Below are positions 58,534 to 64,000 of a stretch of DNA of 64,000 nucleotides, piece by piece (the stretch's first letter is position 1; each line of letters begins with the position of its first letter). Position numbers and translations under genes: made by a program. The notes under the pieces were generated by a model. That model was not told where the DNA came from. It was given only the letters and a program-made list of their open reading frames with translations, and did no database searches. Source of the DNA: Paenibacillus sp. RUD330 (GTDB lineage Bacteria > Bacillota > Bacilli > Paenibacillales > Paenibacillaceae); assembly GCF_002243345.2 (NCBI RefSeq), contig NZ_CP022655.2:3288501-3352500 (forward strand). The letters are read 5' to 3'.

Positions 58534-61449
58534 TCACCGCTCCTCTCCCATCTTGACCGCCTGATGGACGCGCAGCCTGCGGATATGAAGCAGCAGCAGC
58601 AGAGCTCCCGTCAGCATCATGAAGCCGACGACTCCGTACAGCTGCGCCGTATCCTGGCTGTTGAACACGACGCGGAACGGCGGCACGTTGCCGCTGGAGC
58701 CGTCCGTCGTCTCCAGGAAGGGAAGGAACAGGATGCTCGCGATCTTGCCGATGAGGACGCCCAGGCCGATGCTGAGGCCGGCCGTGAACAGCTGCTCCAG
58801 AAGCAGCATGCCGGTCAGCTGTCCTCGGGAGAGGCCCATCGCCCTCAGCACGCCGAACTGGACGACGCGTCCCGACAGGTTGAAGAACCAGTACAGAATA
58901 TAGCCGGTCAGCGTCACGATGACGGAGACGAGGAATCCGAGGCTGAGGATGCCGAACACCCCGCCGCGCGTCGGAAGCTTGCTCTGCGTCACGAGCTCGG
59001 TGCGCACGTCCTTCACGGAAGCGAGCTCGACGCCTTGCTCCGCCAGCTTGCTCATGAGCGGACCGACCTTCGCTCCTGGCTTCATCTTGAGCCAGACATC
59101 ATAAGGAATGATCGGCACCTGGTCGTAGATGTAGTCCAGGTTGGCGATGATGAACGGCGACTGGTCCGGATATTGGGACGGCCAGTAAGGAAGGATGCCG
59201 ACGACGGAGAAGTCGATCATGCCGTCCGACAGTCCGACCGAGACGGTGTCTCCCAGCTTCAGCTGGTACTTCTCCGCCATCGAGGTCGGAATGATCGCTC
59301 CCATGCCTTCCGCGTACACGCCCAGATTGTTGAGGTAGTTGAACGGATGGACCGGATACAGGTCGTTGCGGAACCAGCCTACTTTGGCAAAGTCGACATT
59401 GTCGATTCCCATCAGCGTTCCTTGGCCGATGGAACGTCCCGATACAACGATGCTCCCTTTCGTCTGGAGCACCCGCGCCGCCGCCTCGACTCCGTCCAGA
59501 GTGCGGAACAGCTCGAAGGGCGGCTCGCTGTAGCGGATCGTGGCCGGCACCGGATTGCCTCCGCCGCCTTGGCCGCCGCCCGCTCCTCCGCCACCGCCAG
59601 CTCCGCCTCCGGAGCCGCCGCCTCCGGAGCCGTTGCCCCCGGAACCATTGCCCCCGGAGCCGTTGCCGCCTCCCTGCGTCGGAGGAAGCTCGGGCGATCC
59701 CGGCCATACCGTCTGCATGACCACGTCGGTGCCGTATTGGTACAGCGTCCGTTCCGTGGAATTGAGATCGATCGTCCGCGCTGCGGAGGCGTTGTACACG
59801 CCTAGCCCCAAGGTAAGGATAAGCAGGATCATGAGCGGGTAATAACCTTTGGACGAGCGCGACAGCTGCGTCAGCGTCAAGTACAGGGGAACCGGCAGCA
59901 GCTTGCGTCCGAGCCAGTTGAACAGGCGCAGCAGCCACGGGAAGAGCCGCAGGAAGAACAGTCCGAGCGAAAAGATCGCCAGCGCCGGCACGAAGAACAG
60001 GAACGGCTGCACGTTGAGCTGATCCGTCGTCATGCCGGTCTGGAACGTCAGCATCTGCCGCTGGTTGAACAGATACCAGCCGTAGCCGGTCGCACCGAGC
60101 AGCAGGATGTCGAGAAACCATCGCTGCCATACAGGCGCCCGGTCCGAGCGGGCCAGCTGCTGCTTGTAGCCGACGATCGAAGCGCGGGCATAGATGACCG
60201 CGGGGATGACCGTCGCCATCATGGCCAGCAGCACGGCTGCGCAGCCTGCGATGATCGCGTCGGTAGTGAAGCCGACCGGAATTGACTTGCGGTCGACGAA
60301 CTGCAGGAACCCGTTCGCCGAGCCGATGCTCTTGGCCATGAACCAGCCGAGCATCGGTCCAAGCACGAGCGCCGCGCCCCCGAGCAGCAGGCTCTCCAGC
60401 AGGTACAGCCAGACGATCTGCCTCGTTCCGGCTCCTCGGCTGCGCAGAACCGCGATGTCGCTGCGCTGCTTGTCGAGCGCCTGGCGGGCGTTCATGGCGA
60501 TGAAGTAGAACACCATCGCGATCATCGGCGCCGCCAGCGTGAACAGCAGCGTCTGCAGCTGCACGCTCATCTTGCGGAATTCCTGCAGCGTCGCAGCGAA
60601 GCTGATCTCGACCTTCGTGTCGGTGAGCTTCTGGTACAGATCGATGTTCAGCCTCTCCAGCGTCTGGCTGAGCGGAGACAGCTCGCTCGTGCGGATGTTG
60701 CGTAGATCGAACGAGTAGTACCAGCTGCTGCTGTGCACCGGGATCTTGTTCCCCGTCAGAAGGGAATCCTCCATGGCGGAATCGCTGATCAGGAAGGTGC
60801 TCATCAGCCCTTCCAGCCCTTGATACCAGTACGGATCTCCGCTTTTCTTCGGCTTGAAGGTGCCGACGACGACGACGCGGATCGATTGGTTGGAGCCGTT
60901 CGCGTAGACGGGATAATCGAAGGCATCGCCCACGTGCATATCCGCCCGGTACAAGGCATCGTCGAGAACGACGGCCTCAACCGTCCTGCCGTCTCCTTTG
61001 CCTCCCGCGAACCAGCGGCCCTGTGCGAGGTCGCCCTGGGCTTCGAGTCCGGACAGCGATTGCAGGGAGAACTGCCTCATGATGCTGGCGTCGACCTTGG
61101 TGGGATCCTCGGGCGTGATCGCGGCGCTGCGGATCGCGTAGTTCTTCACCGCGGTCTCGACCGGGAAGCCGATCATGTCCGGCACTTCCCCGCGGATATA
61201 GGCGTCCACGTTCTTCAGCGAGCCGAGATCCGTAGGACCGCCCGAGGCGGAATAGCGCATCAGCAGGGAACCGGCCGGAAGGCCTTCGCTCTTCTCCTGA
61301 AGCGACTGGGTGACGACGCGCTTCAGCGCGCCGTCCGCATACATGGGTATGCTGACCGCGAACGCGACGGCGAGCACGAGGCCCGCCAGGGAACTGAGCG
61401 TCAGCCAGCGCGTGTTCCACATTTTGCGGAACAGGAATCGAATGAGCAT
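58534..61449 (-). CDS. FtsX/MacB-type ABC permease with Gly-rich insert
   Basis: About 971 residues. N-terminal helix (WLTLSSLAGLVLAVAFAVSIPMYA), a large extracytoplasmic domain, and two FtsX-type helix sets (for example FTLAAPMIAMVFYFIAMNAR with LLGGAALVLGPMLGWFMA, and GYILYWFFNLSGRVVQFGVLRAMGLSRGQLTGM with LFTAGLSIGLGVLIGKIAS near the C-terminus). Around residues 590-635 a long low-complexity Gly/Asn/Ser stretch joins two extracellular lobes. MacB/LolC-type permeases move substrates by mechanical coupling. The start is the ATG at 61449, or a GTG at 61452. Coupled to adaptor, ATPases and binding protein. Confidence 0.88.
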   Translation of the reverse strand: MLIRFLFRKMWNTRWLTLSSLAGLVLAVAFAVSIPMYADGALKRVVTQSLQEKSEGLPAGSLLMRYSASGGPTDLGSLKNVDAYIRGEVPDMIGFPVETAVKNYAIRSAAITPEDPTKVDASIMRQFSLQSLSGLEAQGDLAQGRWFAGGKGDGRTVEAVVLDDALYRADMHVGDAFDYPVYANGSNQSIRVVVVGTFKPKKSGDPYWYQGLEGLMSTFLISDSAMEDSLLTGNKIPVHSSSWYYSFDLRNIRTSELSPLSQTLERLNIDLYQKLTDTKVEISFAATLQEFRKMSVQLQTLLFTLAAPMIAMVFYFIAMNARQALDKQRSDIAVLRSRGAGTRQIVWLYLLESLLLGGAALVLGPMLGWFMAKSIGSANGFLQFVDRKSIPVGFTTDAIIAGCAAVLLAMMATVIPAVIYARASIVGYKQQLARSDRAPVWQRWFLDILLLGATGYGWYLFNQRQMLTFQTGMTTDQLNVQPFLFFVPALAIFSLGLFFLRLFPWLLRLFNWLGRKLLPVPLYLTLTQLSRSSKGYYPLMILLILTLGLGVYNASAARTIDLNSTERTLYQYGTDVVMQTVWPGSPELPPTQGGGNGSGGNGSGGNGSGGGGSGGGAGGGGGAGGGQGGGGNPVPATIRYSEPPFELFRTLDGVEAAARVLQTKGSIVVSGRSIGQGTLMGIDNVDFAKVGWFRNDLYPVHPFNYLNNLGVYAEGMGAIIPTSMAEKYQLKLGDTVSVGLSDGMIDFSVVGILPYWPSQYPDQSPFIIANLDYIYDQVPIIPYDVWLKMKPGAKVGPLMSKLAEQGVELASVKDVRTELVTQSKLPTRGGVFGILSLGFLVSVIVTLTGYILYWFFNLSGRVVQFGVLRAMGLSRGQLTGMLLLEQLFTAGLSIGLGVLIGKIASILFLPFLETTDGSSGNVPPFRVVFNSQDTAQLYGVVGFMMLTGALLLLLHIRRLRVHQAVKMGEER

Positions 61450-61453
61450 CACC

Positions 61454-62542
61454 TTACTTGCCCACCACTTTCATCCCGGGCTCGAGGCCCTTGAGGATTT
61501 CAATCGCCGTTGCGGTCCGCTCGCCTACCTCGACATCCACCTCCCGCTTCGTCTCGCCCTCGGCAACCTGCACATAGGTCCGCGAGCCGATGCTGCGGAG
61601 CGCGGAAGGCGGAATGACGACGGCGTTCGGCTTGCTCTTCACGATGATGCTGACCGAAAGCCTCGTTCCCCGGGTAACTCCGGCAGGCATTTTGTCCAGC
61701 TGGACCGTCAGGAAATCCTCGGGACGCTCCGGCTTCGTTCCGGTGCCGCCGCCATTGCCGCTGCCGCTGCCGTTGTTGCCGCCCGATTCGTCATCGGCGG
61801 CTTTGACGGGCAGCGTCTTGACCTTGCCGTTGATCGTGCCGGCGTTGTTGATGTCCACGACGGCCTTCATGCCGACCGACACCTTCTCGAGGTCGCTGGA
61901 ATCGAGCTGAATGCCGGGAACCAGCTGCGAGGTGTCCGCGATGACGCAGACGGGATCGTAGGCCTTGACGGCATCGCCCTTCTGCAGCGTCAGCTGCACG
62001 ATCGTGCCGGAGAACGGCGCGGTCAGCGTCGCCTTGGCGATCTGCTGCTCCAGATCGGCTATCGCCTGCTTCTTCTCCTCGAAGGCGATGACGGCCGCTT
62101 CGAAATCGACGGGAGGCATCTCATCCTTCTTGCGGAGCGTTTCCTTCATGCCCACCTCGTCCTTGCGGAACTGAAGCTTCTGGTCGCGGACCTGCTTCTG
62201 CAGGTCCTCGACGTCCAGCGATGCGATGGGATCGCCGGCTTTGACTTTCTGGCCCGCCTTTATGTATAAGTCCTTCAACCGCTTGCCGTCCAGCGTGTAA
62301 TAGAGCGTTTCCTCGCGCAAAGAAATCAGTTTGCCCGTCGTGTCCACCGTCGTCGTCAGCGTTTCGGTCGTCACCTCGTATTCGGGCTTCTTGGAAATTT
62401 GCGGCGGCGCGATGGACGGGAGCACCTCCTCCGACTGCTCGGCAGGCAGCAGCGCGCAGCCTCCGGACATAAGCAGCGAACAGCCGAGCAGCACGGCCGC
62501 GGCGCTTTTAGATGAACGTACCGTCCACCATTTCGTAAACAT
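61454..62542 (-). CDS. HlyD/MacA-like adaptor lipoprotein
   Basis: 362 residues. Signal peptide with lipobox SGGC, then a barrel-sandwich hybrid (ETLYYTLDGKRLKDLYIKAGQKVKAGDPIA and TAPFSGTIVQLTLQKGDAV), a helical hairpin (DLQKQVRDQKLQFRKDEVGMKE) between, and a beta-barrel/membrane-proximal end (VVIPPSALRSIGSRTYVQVAEGE). A Gly/Asn/Ser-rich insert near residue 255 mirrors the one in the permease. It is the membrane fusion partner of the permease. The ATG at 62542 has GGAGG nine bases upstream and overlaps the first ATPase gene by 35 bases. Confidence 0.88.
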   Translation of the reverse strand: MFTKWWTVRSSKSAAAVLLGCSLLMSGGCALLPAEQSEEVLPSIAPPQISKKPEYEVTTETLTTTVDTTGKLISLREETLYYTLDGKRLKDLYIKAGQKVKAGDPIASLDVEDLQKQVRDQKLQFRKDEVGMKETLRKKDEMPPVDFEAAVIAFEEKKQAIADLEQQIAKATLTAPFSGTIVQLTLQKGDAVKAYDPVCVIADTSQLVPGIQLDSSDLEKVSVGMKAVVDINNAGTINGKVKTLPVKAADDESGGNNGSGSGNGGGTGTKPERPEDFLTVQLDKMPAGVTRGTRLSVSIIVKSKPNAVVIPPSALRSIGSRTYVQVAEGETKREVDVEVGERTATAIEILKGLEPGMKVVGK

Positions 62543-63284
62543 GATCGGCAACCTCCAAAATCGTAGGATCGTGAGTGGTCATGCATATCGTGACCTGCTC
62601 GGATTTGATGATCGTGCGGAAAACATTCATGATCTGGGCGGACATCTGCGAATCCAGCTCCGCGGTCGGCTCGTCGGCGAGCAGCAGCCTCGGCCGGTGT
62701 GCGATCGCCTTGGCGATGGCGACCCGCTGCTGCTCGCCTCCGGACATCTCGAAGGGACGATGCTTCATCCGCTTCTCGAGCCCGACCAGCTCCAGGCAGT
62801 GCGCGACCCGCTCTTTCCACTCGCCGCGCGGGGTTCCCGCCATCCGGAGCGACAGCTCCACATTTTCCCAGGCCGACAGCAGCGGCATGAGGACGAACGC
62901 CTGGAAGATGAACCCCATGCGCTCCCTGCGCGCCACGGTCCGGCGATCGTCCCCAAGCTCATGGAAAGGCAGGCCGTCGAACCATATCTTCCCTTGGGAC
63001 GGAGTGTCGAGACCTCCGATCAGATTGAGCAGCGTCGTCTTGCCGGAGCCGGACCGGCCCTTGAGCATGACAAGCTGCAGCGGATCGACCTTCATGTCGA
63101 TTCCCTTCAGCACATGCACGTCGGCGCCCGAGGAATGGAACGTGCGATGCACGCCGATGACCTGCAGGATCGGCTCTGCCTGCCCTTGCGGCCGGCGAAG
63201 CTCCTCGCCCGCAGCTTCGGCGGCGGCGTCTTGGCCCGTCTCTGCCGGCAGCTGTTCCCCCGGGCGTTTCAATTTCCAAACCAT
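62508..63284 (-). CDS. ABC transporter ATPase, MacB/LolD-like
   Basis: 258 residues. Walker A KGRSGSGKTTLLN, Q-loop FIFQAF, signature MSGGEQQRVAIA, Walker B RLLLADEPTAELD, switch TTHDPTILE. A 45-residue Gln/Glu/Ala-rich leader precedes the nucleotide-binding domain. The ATG at 63284 has AAGGGAGAGGG upstream. First gene of the five-gene operon; a second ATPase follows later, so the complex could use a heterodimer. Confidence 0.9.
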   Translation of the reverse strand: MVWKLKRPGEQLPAETGQDAAAEAAGEELRRPQGQAEPILQVIGVHRTFHSSGADVHVLKGIDMKVDPLQLVMLKGRSGSGKTTLLNLIGGLDTPSQGKIWFDGLPFHELGDDRRTVARRERMGFIFQAFVLMPLLSAWENVELSLRMAGTPRGEWKERVAHCLELVGLEKRMKHRPFEMSGGEQQRVAIAKAIAHRPRLLLADEPTAELDSQMSAQIMNVFRTIIKSEQVTICMTTHDPTILEVADHVYEMVDGTFI

Positions 63285-63604
63285 AGACCCTCTCCCTTTT
63301 CTCATCTTTCTCATTTTCGTTCTGACGATTGGAAATGCTTAAAGGTTACACCTTAATTTGGTTTTCATCGATTTTTTTTGCAAAAGAGTTCCGCGGTACC
63401 GGTGTCAAGAGATGTCGCTTCCTGCTGCCGACCTGTTTTTCGGTCAAATTTCGACATTCATGCTTAGGGGCGGAGCCATCCGGCCGTATTGCGGATGCAC
63501 GAAAAAAAGAGGCGGTCCCGAGCCATGGGCATGACTCGGAACCGCCTCTCTGTTTGAACTTTCGCACATGGTTCCCATGACGCCGCCGTTCGTCAGGCGC
63601 TGCT
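63285..63604. promoter_or_regulatory. Upstream region of the five-gene operon
   Basis: 320 bases without a gene. On the minus strand TTGACA (complement of 63403-63408) is a strong -35, but 17 bases on the -10 is poor (TTTTGC). A near palindrome GACCTGTTTTTCGGTC lies at 63430-63445 and could bind a regulator. The right part holds the terminator of the oxidoreductase gene. Confidence 0.4.
63502..63549 (-). terminator. Terminator of the Gfo/Idh/MocA gene
   Basis: Minus strand: AGAGGCGGTTCCGAG and CTCGGGACCGCCTCT form a long stem around a 14-base loop, followed by seven T. Confidence 0.9.
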
Positions 63605-64000
63605 TCAGTTCCGCCTGTCGGCAGGAAACTCCAGGCCGATCTGACGCCTGGCTTCATCCATGATCTCCAGCACCGCGAGCGAGCTGTCGAACGTGTTGGT
63701 TCCCGATTCCAGCCTGCCTTCGAGGATCAGGCGCGTGAATTCCTCGATCTCGTACTGCATCGTGTTGTCGGATTGGGGCCGGGTCAAGTCCTCTTCGGGA
63801 CGGCCGTCGCGATAGCGGATGACGACGCTGTCCGGCTGGCTGATGCGGGTGACGAGCATGACGCCTTCTTCGCCCTGGATTTCCGCCGGCAGCGAGGAAT
63901 CCGATATTTTCGAATGGACGAGCACGGCATCCATTCCGTCATAGGAAAGCGTCAGCGTGCCTTTGCCGTCTACCCCGGAATCCAGCATGACGGCGCTGGC
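63605..64000 (-). CDS. Partial Gfo/Idh/MocA-type oxidoreductase (C-terminal part)
   Basis: The last 131 codons of a longer gene that enters from the right edge; the frame stays open to base 64000. The C-terminal domain is beta-rich (KGTLTLSYDGMDAVLVHSKI, MLVTRISQPDSVVIRYRDG), and the end MQYEIEEFTRLILEGRLES followed by FDSSLAVLEIMDEARRQIG is typical of Gfo/Idh/MocA dehydrogenases, whose final helix packs against the NAD domain. The substrate, probably a sugar or inositol derivative, cannot be told. A strong terminator follows, so it is the last gene of its unit. Confidence 0.8.
   Translation of the reverse strand, partial: ASAVMLDSGVDGKGTLTLSYDGMDAVLVHSKISDSSLPAEIQGEEGVMLVTRISQPDSVVIRYRDGRPEEDLTRPQSDNTMQYEIEEFTRLILEGRLESGTNTFDSSLAVLEIMDEARRQIGLEFPADRRN

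Overview
The window looks like a chromosomal segment of a high-GC, endospore-forming Bacillota, most likely Paenibacillus or a close relative. Evidence: a T-box leader before tyrS, the acsA/acuA/acuC acetate block, ccpA with ytxJ nearby, a gerA-type germination operon behind a sigma-G-type promoter, a Spo0E-like phosphatase, YktB, DUF1292, DUF3231 and DUF2642 family proteins, a bacillithiol-type YtxJ, and strong AGGAGG ribosome binding sites throughout. The assignment is inferred from gene content; no rRNA gene is present.

Layout. 0-11 kb: a partial membrane gene, tyrS under a T-box, a class A PBP with two C-terminal FN3 domains, acsA divergent from acuA-acuC (no acuB), and mtnN overlapping ccpA. 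11-25 kb: ytxJ, a zinc-ribbon protein, a PfpI amidotransferase, a PTS pair (enzyme I plus a GlcNAc-class IICBA), a CoA-binding protein, aroA-aroK, gnd, yktB, an MFS transporter and speA. 25-31 kb: small proteins, including a holin-like gene with a 55-residue membrane partner, and an ABC-2 permease/tetR operon with a nested palindromic operator. 31-34 kb: cydA-cydB of the YthAB type. 34-39 kb: a visibly more AT-rich segment with gerA-gerB-gerC, a MarR regulator and paiA. 39-50 kb: a DUF3231 protein, tRNA-Val, VanZ, Spo0E, pstS-pstC-pstA (no pstB) behind a stalk/propeller secreted protein, an L,D-transpeptidase, an SLH protein, a radical SAM SPL-family protein and ung. 50-56 kb: a MocR regulator divergent from a DMT exporter, three tRNA genes, and a MarR/MFS pair with two CTAG-centred boxes over the MFS promoter. 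56-63.3 kb: a compact five-gene envelope operon. The right edge holds a partial Gfo/Idh/MocA oxidoreductase.

How the genes work together. AcsA makes acetyl-CoA from acetate and is switched off by AcuA acetylation and on by AcuC deacetylation. CcpA, encoded nearby, probably represses this block and the PTS genes; cre-like sites are visible but imperfect. The ger operon, Spo0E and possibly the beta-rich protein at 31.3-31.7 kb serve sporulation and germination. Three regulator/transporter pairs (TetR/ABC-2, MocR/DMT, MarR/MFS) each have a readable operator.

The most unusual system is the 56-63.3 kb operon. It combines a MacAB-like set (ATPase, adaptor lipoprotein, large FtsX-type permease with a glycine-rich insert) with a second ATPase fused to an AbrB-like domain and a family 1 extracellular solute-binding lipoprotein that has no MalFG-type permease partner. 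A second unexplained pattern is short tandem repeats lying exactly at, or just downstream of, the stop codons of three unrelated minus-strand genes.
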